NCBI GenBank assembly: GCA_937925655.1
Contig: CALAMC010000036.1
Coordinates: 1-64,000 of the forward strand
Reading direction: 5' to 3'
Length of the DNA: 64,000 bases
From: an uncultured candidate division Zixibacteria bacterium
GTDB taxonomy: Bacteria > Zixibacteria > MSB-5A5 > GN15 > PGXB01
Under the pieces are notes generated by a model. That model did no database searches, was not told the origin of the DNA, and was given only the letters and a program-made list of their open reading frames with translations. The translations under genes and the position numbers were made by a program. Below, one piece after another: positions 52,996 through 62,466 of the stretch; position 1 is the first letter of the stretch; every line of letters begins with the position of its first letter.

Positions 52996-53919
52996 ATGCC
53001 ACTGGTTTCACTGATTGATATGTATAAACCGGCCAATCAAAAGCGTTACGCCATCGGCCAGTTCAATGTCAACAACATGGAATTCGTGCAGTCGGCGCTG
53101 GAGGCGGCGCAGGAGTTGAAATCGCCGGTAATTCTGGCGGCGTCAACGTCGGCCTTGAAATACTGCAATTTCGATTATCTGGTAAGCATTGTCAAAACCG
53201 GGGCGGCGATGGTATCGGTGCCGGTGGCGCTGCATCTTGACCACGGCGAAAAAATCGAAGATGCGGAAAAGTGTATCAAGGGCGGGTTCACGTCGGTCAT
53301 GATTGACGCCTCCAAGGAGCCGTTCGAAGAGAATATCCGCATTACGCAGGAAGTGGTGAAAATGGCGCATCCGAAGAATATCGCGGTTGAGGCGGAGCTG
53401 GGCCGTCTGGGCGGAATCGAGGATGATGTCAATGTCAGCGAGCGCGAAGCCTTTTTGACCGATCCGGAACAGGCCGAGGAATTCGTGGCCAAAACCAAAT
53501 GCGACGCTCTGGCGGTGGCGGTGGGCACCAGCCACGGCGCCTATAAATTCAAAGGTGAGGCCAAGCTGGCCATGGACCGAATCGATTTGATTAAAAAGAA
53601 AGTGGGGATACCGCTGGTGCTACATGGAGCCAGCGGGGTTGATCCGGATACAGTGGCCAAAGCCGAAAAATATGGCGCCAAGCTCCCCGGTGCCAAAGGT
53701 GTCCCGGATGAAGCTTATATTGAGGCCATCAAGCTGGGGATCAATAAAATCAATATCGATACCGATCTTCGTCTGACCTGGCTGGCGACGGTTCGTCAGA
53801 TACTGGGTGACAAGCCCGATGTTTTCGATCCGCGCAAAATTCTGGGCCCGGCCCGGGATGCGGTGAAAGAAGTCGTAAAAAACAAGATGAAGCTGATTGG
53901 TTCGGTCAATCGGGCCTGA
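52996..53919 (+). CDS. class II fructose-bisphosphate aldolase
   Basis: 307 aa. Zinc ligands in HLDHGEK (about residue 80), VEAELGRLGGIED, GTSHGAYKF and LHGASGVD are all present as in class II (Fba/GatY) aldolases. It cleaves fructose-1,6-bisphosphate, or a related ketose bisphosphate, into two trioses. AAGGAG lies 7 nt before ATG; a TTG two codons earlier was not used. A bidirectional terminator follows. Confidence 0.92.
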   Translation: MPLVSLIDMYKPANQKRYAIGQFNVNNMEFVQSALEAAQELKSPVILAASTSALKYCNFDYLVSIVKTGAAMVSVPVALHLDHGEKIEDAEKCIKGGFTSVMIDASKEPFEENIRITQEVVKMAHPKNIAVEAELGRLGGIEDDVNVSEREAFLTDPEQAEEFVAKTKCDALAVAVGTSHGAYKFKGEAKLAMDRIDLIKKKVGIPLVLHGASGVDPDTVAKAEKYGAKLPGAKGVPDEAYIEAIKLGINKINIDTDLRLTWLATVRQILGDKPDVFDPRKILGPARDAVKEVVKNKMKLIGSVNRA

Positions 53920-53950
53920 TATAACCGGCCTTTATTATCGATGGAAAATA

Positions 53951-53980
53951 AAAAAGCCCCGTGTCCACGGGGCTTTTTTT
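53951..53980. terminator. bidirectional terminator between aldolase and TPR lipoprotein genes
   Basis: A perfect 12-bp stem (AAAAAGCCCCGT / ACGGGGCTTTTT) with A run on one side and T run on the other, between two convergent genes. Confidence 0.93.
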
Positions 53981-53987
53981 GTAATGA

Positions 53988-56162
53988 TTATAATAATCGA
54001 ATGGCCGTTTCGGCCGATTTTTTAAGGTCTTCCTTTAATCCCAGAGCGATGGCTTTTCCGAGGTATTCGCGGGCCTGGTTTTTTTTGCGGGCGTCGATGA
54101 AGTTCATTCCTGCATAATAGTACAACTCGGCATTATCGGGATTGTTTTTCAAAGCGCGGTCGTAAGTGATGGTGGCGGCGGCGTAGTTTTTCTGCGCATT
54201 CTGGATTCTTCCCAGCATGGCATGAAAGACCGGGTTTTTATTTTCCACTTCAATGGCCCGTATGGCGTAATTTTGTGCCTGCTGGAGGTTTTCGCCCTTA
54301 AGAAGGTGATAAAGTGACATCTGGTGCAGGGCTTCGGCGATGAATTCGTCGTATTGGAGCAGTTTTCTATAAATGGCTATCGCGGAATCGGGCAGATTGG
54401 CGTCGGCAAAAAGCCGGGCTTTGGTCAGATGAGCCTTGACATTGTTCGAGTCGAGAGCCAAGGCATCGGCGATGGCTTTGTCGGCGTCGGCGGTAAGGCC
54501 GTTATTCCAGTAATATTCGGCCAGGTCGGCGTGGGCATCGGGATTTTGGGGATTTAGGGCCAGTTCCTGTTTGAAGATATTCTCCGCCATATTCGGTTTG
54601 CCGGCGGCGACGGCCGCTTTGGCGGCCAGTCGGAAACGTTCGGTGGCTCCGGGGCCGATATCAATCAAAGACTGCGCAAAGGCCAGCGCATCATCATAGC
54701 GGCCGAGGGCCATGAGATAGTTATATTTTTTCATGGCCACCGGGCGGTACCGGGAGATTTCCGGATTTCGCCCGGCCAGGAATTCCAGCGCCTGGGCGGG
54801 TTGCTTTTGGCGGTCGAAAATATCCAGCATGCCCATAATAGCTCGATACTCGAATCTATTGGTATTGAGGACCGCTTCATAATGGCCGCGGGCGCGGTCG
54901 AGCGAATCCAGACGACGGAATATATCGGCGGCGTCGATTCGTTTAACGGCATTATCCATTGAGAATTTCTCGAAGCCGTCCAGCATCGTTTTGGCGTTTT
55001 CTTTATCGGCCATATAGCCATAATAAAGGGTGGCGACGCGCATGGCCCGATAGTCTTCGGGCGGGTCATCGAGCACGTATTTAATCATGGCCGAGGCGCT
55101 GATGCCGCTTCCGGCATTGAATTCCTGTTCGGCCCGATCCATATCAAAAGCAATCAAATCGAAACTGTTGTATCTGGCGGATTCGCCAATGGCGATGGCC
55201 TGATCATAATGAGCCATGGCGATTTTATTTTGGCGGATTTTTATTCTCAAGTGGGCGAGGTCTATCAGCGCGGAGGGAACATTGCCGAACAGACGATAAG
55301 CGTCGATGAAAAACATGAAGGCGCTGAACGGCTTGTCCATGTTTTCATACATTATTTTGGCGGCCCGGAATTTACGGTATGAGGGTGACAGGGAATGCTC
55401 AAGATCTCCAATCAGGCGCCGAGCGTCATCAAAATAACCGATTTCGGCTAAGCCATCGGCCGCCGCGGCTTTGATATAGAAGTTTTTTTGGCCTTTATCA
55501 ACGGCTTCATGGTATAGAACCGCCGCCGAATCGACCAATCCGAGGCGGGCATAGAAACCGGCCGCATCCAGCAAGAGACTATCGGAGCGTTTGCTGTCCA
55601 GGGCTCTGCGACAACTTGACCTGGCGGCATCGACATCGCCCGTATTCAGGAAGTATTCGGCCTGTAAAATAAGCAGACCGGGATGTCCCGAATTGTGTTC
55701 CAGTGCGGCGTTCAAAACATCGCGCCCGTGTTCGTTTTTGCCGGCGGCGAGATTCACTCTGGCAAAGGCGGATGCGGCTTCGGGGTTAAAAGCATCGATT
55801 TTGTAAGCCCTTTCGGCGGCGGCCCAGGCCACCTGGGGACGCCCCTGTTTAAGCGCCAGCCTCGAATATGCCGCCAGAGCGGGAATAAAATCGGCGGTAT
55901 CTTTCAAAACCGCCTGATAGGTGCTGGCGGCGTCGATTTCAAACCCTTCGCATTCCTGATAGGCGGCTTTACCCATCTTGCCCCAGGGGGAACCGACTTC
56001 AAGCGAGTCGAGGCGGATAAATATGTCGGCGGCTTCTTTAGGGTCACCGGCGCGAAGCAGGGCCAGCCCTTTTTTATATTCACTCGGCACGGGTCCGGAA
56101 TCGGAACAACCGCCCGCAATGACAGCCGCGATTACCATGATTACAATAGCGAAGTGTTTCAT
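53988..56162 (-). CDS. large TPR-repeat lipoprotein
   Basis: 724 aa. Signal peptide and lipobox VIAGGCSDSG (Cys about residue 19), then more than a dozen tetratricopeptide-like helical repeats over the rest of the protein, for example AHADLAEYYWNNGLTADADKA and NAELYYYAGMNFIDARK in the C-terminal part. Such proteins act as scaffolds in the envelope (assembly of secretion or surface systems); the partner is unknown. AAGGG precedes ATG. It has its own terminator and probably its own promoter. Confidence 0.88.
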   Translation of the reverse strand: MKHFAIVIMVIAAVIAGGCSDSGPVPSEYKKGLALLRAGDPKEAADIFIRLDSLEVGSPWGKMGKAAYQECEGFEIDAASTYQAVLKDTADFIPALAAYSRLALKQGRPQVAWAAAERAYKIDAFNPEAASAFARVNLAAGKNEHGRDVLNAALEHNSGHPGLLILQAEYFLNTGDVDAARSSCRRALDSKRSDSLLLDAAGFYARLGLVDSAAVLYHEAVDKGQKNFYIKAAAADGLAEIGYFDDARRLIGDLEHSLSPSYRKFRAAKIMYENMDKPFSAFMFFIDAYRLFGNVPSALIDLAHLRIKIRQNKIAMAHYDQAIAIGESARYNSFDLIAFDMDRAEQEFNAGSGISASAMIKYVLDDPPEDYRAMRVATLYYGYMADKENAKTMLDGFEKFSMDNAVKRIDAADIFRRLDSLDRARGHYEAVLNTNRFEYRAIMGMLDIFDRQKQPAQALEFLAGRNPEISRYRPVAMKKYNYLMALGRYDDALAFAQSLIDIGPGATERFRLAAKAAVAAGKPNMAENIFKQELALNPQNPDAHADLAEYYWNNGLTADADKAIADALALDSNNVKAHLTKARLFADANLPDSAIAIYRKLLQYDEFIAEALHQMSLYHLLKGENLQQAQNYAIRAIEVENKNPVFHAMLGRIQNAQKNYAAATITYDRALKNNPDNAELYYYAGMNFIDARKKNQAREYLGKAIALGLKEDLKKSAETAIRLL

Positions 56163-56263
56163 AATTTGCCCTTAGTTTCTCGGTTATAACAGCTTTATGG
56201 CCTTCAATAATAATTGAATCGGCCGGGTTTAGCAAATATTATGCTTAAATAGCAATTTTAAAG

Positions 56264-56293
56264 TTGAATTTTTACAGGTTTCGTGCATATTAT
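56264..56293 (+). promoter_or_regulatory. leaderless promoter of lptB
   Basis: TTGAAT (56264-56269), 18-nt spacer, TATTAT (56288-56293) ending 6 nt before ATG 56300. No Shine-Dalgarno precedes the start. Confidence 0.6.
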
Positions 56294-56299
56294 ATTTAT

Positions 56300-57031
56300 A
56301 TGAAGACCAGTCAGCTTAGTTCGGTTGACCTCATTAAGAAATACCGCAAGCGGGCGGTCGTCAACGGGGTGTCTATCGAAGTCAATCCGGGCGAGGTAGT
56401 CGGTCTTCTGGGGCCGAATGGAGCCGGGAAAACAACAACTTTTTATATGATCATCGGCTTTATTCGCCCCAATTCCGGCAATGTTTATATTGGCGACAAA
56501 AAAATAACGGGGCTTCCAATGTATCGCCGGGCGCATATGGGTATAGGTTATCTGGCTCAAGAAACATCGGTTTTCCGCAAGATGACGGTTGAAGAAAATA
56601 TTATGGCCATCCTGCAGATGCAATCCATGTCGCGCAAGGACCGCAAGGCCAAGCTGGAGACACTTCTTAACGATTTGGATATCAAACACTTACGAAAGCG
56701 CAAGGCCTATTCCCTGTCGGGCGGTGAGAGACGTCGGGTGGAAATCTCGAGGGCTCTGGTTCCGGACCCGCTGTTTATCCTGCTGGACGAGCCTTTTGCG
56801 GGGATTGATCCTATTGCGGTCGAGGATATTCAGGGCATCATTGCGAGCCTTACCAAAAAGGGTCTGGGCGTGCTGATAACCGACCACAATGTCCGGGAGA
56901 CGTTATCCATTTGTGATCGTGCGTATATAATGTGCGACGGGAAAATCCTCAAGGCCGGGACATCGGAGTTTCTGGCCGAGGACCCGGAGGCGAGGAAAAT
57001 ATACCTGGGAGAGAAGTTCAAGCTTAACTGA
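56300..57031 (+). CDS. lptB: LPS export ABC transporter ATPase LptB
   Basis: 243 aa, usual length. Walker A GPNGAGKTT, signature LSGGERRR, Walker B FILLDEPFAGIDP and switch His in VLITDHNVRE are present, and the family-typical YLAQETSVFRKMTVEEN segment. It powers extraction of lipopolysaccharide from the inner membrane with LptF and LptG, encoded elsewhere. It heads the conserved lptB-rpoN-hpf neighbourhood. The start has no Shine-Dalgarno and is predicted leaderless; a start 36 nt upstream in frame was rejected. Confidence 0.96.
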   Translation: MKTSQLSSVDLIKKYRKRAVVNGVSIEVNPGEVVGLLGPNGAGKTTTFYMIIGFIRPNSGNVYIGDKKITGLPMYRRAHMGIGYLAQETSVFRKMTVEENIMAILQMQSMSRKDRKAKLETLLNDLDIKHLRKRKAYSLSGGERRRVEISRALVPDPLFILLDEPFAGIDPIAVEDIQGIIASLTKKGLGVLITDHNVRETLSICDRAYIMCDGKILKAGTSEFLAEDPEARKIYLGEKFKLN

Positions 57032-57174
57032 AGATGATTTTGTGAACATTTTCCTTCGCATGCGGCCCAAAATGGGGCCGGCGGTGAAAGTGCGGTAAAT
57101 TGGGCGGTAAGCCGCTCCGATAAGTACTATAAAGGAACGGTCAGACGGCCAAATTCGCACTTTAGAGGTAGAAG

Positions 57175-58590
57175 ATGAAGTTAGGTTTACAGCTCAAGCT
57201 CAAGCAGACTCTGGCGCCGCAACTTATTCAGTCATTAAAAATGCTCCAGATGCCCATTCTGCAGCTGGAGCAGACGCTTCGCCACGAACTTCAGATAAAT
57301 CCGCTCCTTGAGGAGGTCGATCCGGCCCTGGAGTCATCGGACCAGCTCGAAAACGAAGTCGAAATCGATCTTGAGGAAAACGAGAAAGAAATCGACCCGC
57401 GTTTTGAGAAAATCGACTGGGAGAGCTATTTTTCGGATGAACTGGATGAAGGTTATCGGGCGGTGAATACCTATGAGGGCCAGTCGGAAACCTACGAAAA
57501 ATCGCCCATCATGCAGAAGACCCTGTATGACCATTTATTCGAACAATTGATGTATTTGAAACTGTCCGAGGAAGAGCAGCTAATCGGGGAATATATTATC
57601 GGTAATATTTCCTCACGCGGCTATTTGGTGGTGGCTCCCGAAGAAATGGCCGCCGAGTTGAAATTGCCGCTTGAGAAAATCAATAAGGTTCTGGCCCTGA
57701 TCAAGCGCTTCGACCCGCCGGGCGTGGCGTCCCGCGACTTGCGCGAATCGCTTCTGTTGCAACTCGAGGAAAAAGGATATAAAGATTCGATCGCGTATCG
57801 AATAGTCGATAAGTATATAAACGTTCTCGACCGCAAATCGATTCTTCAGATATCCCGGCTGATGAGCATTCCTTTCGAGAAGGCCCAGCAGGCCATGGAT
57901 TTGATAAAGACTTTATCGCCGACGCCGGCCCACGGGCGTTTTGAATCAGGCGCGGCCCCGATTATCCCGGATTTAATCGTGGAAAAAGTCGGTGATGGGT
58001 ATGTTGTATTTCACAACGACCGCTCGGCGCCGCGGCTGCGTATCAATCCCAATTACCGTCAATTGATGCGCAAAAGCGAACACGCCAGCGACGACACAAA
58101 AAAATATGTCCGGGAAAAACTGGAGCAGGCCCGCTGGCTGTTGAATTCGATTAACCAGCGCCGCTCGACCATGATTCGTGTCATGGAAGCGATAGTCGAA
58201 GAACAGAGTGAATTTTTCGATAAGGGCGCGGCCTTTTTGAAGCCATTGATTATGGAGGAAATCGCCCGCAAGGTCGAGATGAATGTCGCCACGATCAGCC
58301 GCGTTTCCAACGGCAAATATGTCCAGACGCCGCAGGGAGTCTATGAAATAAAGTATTTCTTCAATGCCGGTATCGCCAATGATGAAGGCGGCGAAACCTC
58401 GAAGCGGCATGTCAAAAACCGGATCGAGGAGATAATCAAGGCCGAGGACCCTCAAAATCCTTTGTCCGACCAGGATATTTTTCGGCGTCTGCAGGATGAG
58501 GGAATTAAGCTGGCCCGACGAACGGTAACCAAGTATCGCGAAGAGTTGAAAATTCTTCCCGCCCGTTTCCGCAAGCGGGTCGGAAATTAG
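57175..58590 (+). CDS. rpoN: RNA polymerase sigma-54 factor
   Basis: 471 aa. N-terminal glutamine-rich region I (LGLQLKLKQTLAPQLIQS), acidic region II, core-binding region, HTH, and the C-terminal RpoN box ARRTVTKYREEL followed by KILPARFRKR. It recognises GG/GC promoters at -24/-12 and needs an AAA+ activator. Follows lptB by 143 nt; that gap includes a GC-rich hairpin but no U-run. GAGGT precedes ATG by 6 nt. Confidence 0.97.
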   Translation: MKLGLQLKLKQTLAPQLIQSLKMLQMPILQLEQTLRHELQINPLLEEVDPALESSDQLENEVEIDLEENEKEIDPRFEKIDWESYFSDELDEGYRAVNTYEGQSETYEKSPIMQKTLYDHLFEQLMYLKLSEEEQLIGEYIIGNISSRGYLVVAPEEMAAELKLPLEKINKVLALIKRFDPPGVASRDLRESLLLQLEEKGYKDSIAYRIVDKYINVLDRKSILQISRLMSIPFEKAQQAMDLIKTLSPTPAHGRFESGAAPIIPDLIVEKVGDGYVVFHNDRSAPRLRINPNYRQLMRKSEHASDDTKKYVREKLEQARWLLNSINQRRSTMIRVMEAIVEEQSEFFDKGAAFLKPLIMEEIARKVEMNVATISRVSNGKYVQTPQGVYEIKYFFNAGIANDEGGETSKRHVKNRIEEIIKAEDPQNPLSDQDIFRRLQDEGIKLARRTVTKYREELKILPARFRKRVGN

Positions 58591-58788
58591 ATAGAATTTT
58601 ATGGGTGTCAGACATTGAAAAGACTGACCCGTCATATCAAAGACATAGGAGGGATATAAAATTTCGAAGGAACGAATGTTCCCCTCGTTGTTTAGGCATT
58701 CCCGTAATGCGAAATATTTAAAACATAAACTCGGGGCGGAGTCCATTCGAACCTTTTCGGTCGTGACAGGTTTAAGGAGTAAAGCAGC

Positions 58789-58833
58789 ACCTCAAAATAC
58801 AGCGGCGTGACGCGAAATCATGCATTTTGAGGT
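58789..58833. promoter_or_regulatory. 10-bp inverted repeat upstream of hpf
   Basis: ACCTCAAAAT (58789-58798) and ATTTTGAGGT (58824-58833) form a perfect inverted repeat around a 25-nt centre, 38 nt before the hpf ATG. It could be an operator or an RNA stem; the 281-nt gap between rpoN and hpf is otherwise without a gene. Confidence 0.5.
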
Positions 58834-58871
58834 AACCGGACATTATCGGATTATTGAAAGGAGTTGACTGT

Positions 58872-59231
58872 ATGAATATCGAAATCACGGCCCGCCATTT
58901 CGACCTGACTCCTGAGCTAAAGGAATATATCGAAGATGAGGTTTCCGGCCTCACGCGCTATTTTGAAAACATAATATCGTCCGAAGTCATACTGGACGTG
59001 GAGAAGTATCGGCAGACGGCCGAGATAAAGGTACGAGTCTATAACGCCGCCCTGACCGGCACCGGCGCGACCGACGACATGTACGCCTCGATCGAGCAGG
59101 CGATCGACAAGGTCAAGGGTCAGCTTAAAAAATACAAGAGCCGCCTCAAGGAAAAACGTCCGGAGAAGATTCAGGAAACGGTGGAAGAGATCACCCGTCC
59201 CGACACGGACGTTGACGGCGTGGACGTTTAG
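58872..59231 (+). CDS. hpf: ribosome hibernation promoting factor, short form
   Basis: 119 aa. Starts NIEITARHFDLTPELKEYIE and has the HPF/RaiA beta-alpha fold with EVILDVEKYRQTAEIKVRV and a C-terminal basic stretch. The C-terminal extension of long HPF is missing (it would be ~180 aa). It binds idle ribosomes. AAAGGAG lies 9 nt before ATG; a start six codons upstream lies within that site. Terminator follows. Confidence 0.93.
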   Translation: MNIEITARHFDLTPELKEYIEDEVSGLTRYFENIISSEVILDVEKYRQTAEIKVRVYNAALTGTGATDDMYASIEQAIDKVKGQLKKYKSRLKEKRPEKIQETVEEITRPDTDVDGVDV

Positions 59232-59250
59232 GGATATTGGACATATAGAT

Positions 59251-59283
59251 AAAAAAACCCCGACCGATGGTCGGGGTTTTTTT
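59251..59283 (+). terminator. terminator of hpf
   Basis: A perfect 15-bp stem (AAAAAAACCCCGACC / GGTCGGGGTTTTTTT, 3-nt loop) with flanking A and T runs, 19 nt after the hpf stop. It also faces the end of the restriction-modification gene. Confidence 0.95.
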
Positions 59284-59323
59284 ATGGTACTGTCTCACCC
59301 TGCGGATTAGAAGCAATCCATTA

Positions 59324-62300
59324 TTACTTAAAAAGATCCCCATTTTCGACTTTATCAGCGATTATAGTCGTCCCATTTTGTCCAGCTTCAATCAGCAATT
59401 GTCTTACGGATTTGTTGATTTTAACCATTTCAGTTTTTAGTAGTTTTTTGACATCGGTACGGATTCTACCGACCCTGCCTTGGAGTTGAGGTGCAAATTC
59501 CAGCATTTTCTGCCGACACGAATATCCCAATGTGGACAAAGATACATGAAGTTTGTCATTCTCATCATACCTGGGAATCATACATACTTCGAAAGGTCTA
59601 CGGTGTATATCCCTTTCACCGTAAAGACCCTGTGGCTGATATTCTTTGATAGTTCGATTAACTACGTCTGAATTTAATACCGCGACCAAATAATCACCTT
59701 CTTCTATGTTTTTGGGATAATAATAGTACGTTTTAGCGTCGGCTATGAATCCATTGGATCTTAATTCGCCGCCTTTATCCCTACTTGAATTATATAATGC
59801 TGCGGCAATATTGGTACCCGATGTATTATAAAGCACGATAAATTCTGCATTTATATTTTGCTTTGAAAGTTTCTGATTATAATTCAACCATTGAATTAGC
59901 GTTCTTTTCTCGGCCTGCTGGCTCTTTTGCCATAATTTTTCCGTTTCATGCATCCAATCTGCGGCATGGCGATAACCATTTTCCAATAATACCTTTGAAT
60001 CTGCAAGCGAAAATGACCTTTTTCCCTTAATAATGGGCAAAAATACTGTCTCCGTATCTAAAATCGCGAAGGGAATCAAGCCTTTGGCCAATAGAGTATG
60101 GAAAACAAATCTATTTTCGACGCGACCAGCTAATTTCAGGCGCCATTCAATTTTAGATTCATCATACGCTGTTTCATTAGTCATTACATAGGGGGCATCT
60201 TTATGACCGGCGGCCTCTTTGTCCTTTTGGATGAACCAAAAGCACCGAGGAACGATGGTAGCTCCCTGAAGGAATAACGGATAATAGGGTGATTCTGCGA
60301 TAGGTTGAAGCTTGAAGGACTTTTTCGTTTTAAAAACTTCAATACATTTCTTCGCAGTAGCCCAATCCATATTTTTTTCGGGAAGCCTTCCCTTGTATTC
60401 AATACAAGGAACATTCTTTGTTTTCTTAGTGCGCGATGAACGTATCGCCAAAACAGAACGCACATTAAACAAAGGCGATACCGCCGAAAAATCATGTATT
60501 TCCGTTAAGCCCCTTTTCTGGAAACTTATATGTTGCTTGGAAGGTAGAATAGTGCTTTTGGGCAGTACAAACGCAATCTTACCCTTCTCGGAAAGGAAAT
60601 TATTTTCACTGTAAACGAAAAACAGCGTGCTCGTGTCCATTTGTGTGAAGAGTTTTATTTCGTCGGATTCGAGAAGTTTGTAATGTAGTACCAGTTTTTT
60701 TACGCTTTCTTTGTAACCCTTTTCTTTTATATACCTGTAAGCCAGCCAAGGCGGATTGCCCACGACAAAATCCACTTTTTCTTTACGAACAAAAGCAGGT
60801 TTATAGGCGTTTTTCAGTATAAAACCCCAGATAGTATCTCTGTCACTATTGATCAGATTAATGTAAAGATTATATGATTGCTTCCAGAAAAATATCTCAT
60901 CTTCAGAAAATCCGGTCAGATACTTTTCCGAAAAACCCTTCCAAGCGCCAAGCCTTGTCTTTTCATCCTTACTGCCTCGCTCACATGCTTTCGCCAGAAT
61001 ATCAATGAACTCATCGATATTGATTTCTCTCGATACTGTTTCAAAGGGAATATGAAAACCTTCAGTCTCTGATATTTCAATTTTAAAGGTTTTGGTTTTC
61101 TTGTCTTCGCTGGTCAACAACGTATCGGCCATGTAAACAGGCAGATAGACTTCTGTTTTAGATTTTTTTATTTCTGACGCTAAACCGAGCAGAAAATTCG
61201 CTTTTGACATCATGACTGCCAATGGATGAACGTCTATCCCCGTTAATGATTGAATGCTCGATTTAATTAATGATTGCCCTTTCAATCCATTTTGTCTGAA
61301 TCTCCGTATGGCTGCAAGCAGAAACGTACCCGACCCGCAGGCCGGGTCCAAAAGTTTTCCCTTTTTATAATCAAGTCGCTCCATTGCCAAATCAGCAATC
61401 CAATCGGGCGTATAATACTCACCCAGAGCATGCCGACTTTCCGGATCGATGAGATCTTGGTAAATTCCTTTGAGAATATCTTCATTTACATTGTCGAGCC
61501 TAAAAACACGAAGGTATTTATCAACCTTTGATAATAACCCTATGAATTCTTTTTCGATGCTTGACCTTAAAGGCCAGCTGAAGAAATCCTGCTCTGCGAG
61601 ATTGGGCAAATTATTCTTGGCAAAAAAGTCGCCCGTCATGATATCTTTATATAATGCCATGGTTCTTTTTGCCTGCGGGAATATCGCATTTAATATCAAA
61701 AGCCTTGAAAATACTGCCAAATACGTATGTTTCAGAAACAGCGTGTTATCATTCAGTCTTTCGCCATAGACGCGAGACAGCAGAGCATTCCATTCATTGA
61801 ATTTAACGGAAACGCTGGGATCGTCCTGCGTTTGAGCAAATAATACGGCAAGAATACTTAGGCTTTTGTTGAAAATCGCGCTATTAAGCCCGAATCTCGT
61901 CGTAATATCGGAAGAGGTCGGTGTATATTTTTTGGAGGAAAATAAAATATCGTCCAAGGATCGAAACGAAGATATGGGATCGTTTTCATTTAGGCTAAAC
62001 TCAAATATTTCTTTCAGAATTTCGTTCCCAAATATATAGGTCTTGAATTTAACTCCATCGCTGACCAACGCAATAAAGTCATTGGGGCTTGATTGAGATA
62101 AAAAATATTTCTTTAGTTCTAATTCCGCTGCGGCTTTCTCGGCCTCCAAGTTCGTCTTAAATTCAAATATGACATATTTATAAAGGGCATCAATATATCC
62201 GGAAACATTAGCAACCTTGATTTTATGTTCAATCTCAAATTCACTCGGATTTACATCAAAAGCCTCTCGCAGGAAATTTAAAAACAGACTTCGTCTATGA

Positions 62301-62404
62301 TCATGATGCTTGCCCAGCTTAACTGCATCCCGAATTAATTCCATGTATTGTGATAATAATTCGGGAAATTCCGGCTTATATGGAAATATCTTTTTATCCA
62401 TCAT
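59324..62404 (-). CDS. type IIG-like restriction-modification protein (Eco57I-type methylase)
   Basis: 1026 aa. Residues ~55-85 carry a PD-(D/E)xK-type motif, with Asp 72, Glu 81 and Lys 83 in IDALYKYVIFEFK, suggesting an N-terminal nuclease. The methylase core has motif I LLDPACGSGTFLL (about residue 352) and motif IV VVGNPPWLAY (about 548), typical of N6-adenine methylases. The C-terminal ~400 residues should contain target recognition. A single chain carrying both activities fits type IIG. The gene is more AT-rich than its neighbours and lies between hpf and gyrA, suggesting insertion. No partner R or S gene is nearby. Confidence 0.85.
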   Translation of the reverse strand: MMDKKIFPYKPEFPELLSQYMELIRDAVKLGKHHDHRRSLFLNFLREAFDVNPSEFEIEHKIKVANVSGYIDALYKYVIFEFKTNLEAEKAAAELELKKYFLSQSSPNDFIALVSDGVKFKTYIFGNEILKEIFEFSLNENDPISSFRSLDDILFSSKKYTPTSSDITTRFGLNSAIFNKSLSILAVLFAQTQDDPSVSVKFNEWNALLSRVYGERLNDNTLFLKHTYLAVFSRLLILNAIFPQAKRTMALYKDIMTGDFFAKNNLPNLAEQDFFSWPLRSSIEKEFIGLLSKVDKYLRVFRLDNVNEDILKGIYQDLIDPESRHALGEYYTPDWIADLAMERLDYKKGKLLDPACGSGTFLLAAIRRFRQNGLKGQSLIKSSIQSLTGIDVHPLAVMMSKANFLLGLASEIKKSKTEVYLPVYMADTLLTSEDKKTKTFKIEISETEGFHIPFETVSREINIDEFIDILAKACERGSKDEKTRLGAWKGFSEKYLTGFSEDEIFFWKQSYNLYINLINSDRDTIWGFILKNAYKPAFVRKEKVDFVVGNPPWLAYRYIKEKGYKESVKKLVLHYKLLESDEIKLFTQMDTSTLFFVYSENNFLSEKGKIAFVLPKSTILPSKQHISFQKRGLTEIHDFSAVSPLFNVRSVLAIRSSRTKKTKNVPCIEYKGRLPEKNMDWATAKKCIEVFKTKKSFKLQPIAESPYYPLFLQGATIVPRCFWFIQKDKEAAGHKDAPYVMTNETAYDESKIEWRLKLAGRVENRFVFHTLLAKGLIPFAILDTETVFLPIIKGKRSFSLADSKVLLENGYRHAADWMHETEKLWQKSQQAEKRTLIQWLNYNQKLSKQNINAEFIVLYNTSGTNIAAALYNSSRDKGGELRSNGFIADAKTYYYYPKNIEEGDYLVAVLNSDVVNRTIKEYQPQGLYGERDIHRRPFEVCMIPRYDENDKLHVSLSTLGYSCRQKMLEFAPQLQGRVGRIRTDVKKLLKTEMVKINKSVRQLLIEAGQNGTTIIADKVENGDLFK

Positions 62405-62466
62405 TTATCAGCAGTCATGTGCTTATTATTTAATATTCTATCGCGTTTCAAAATCCAGATTATTTT

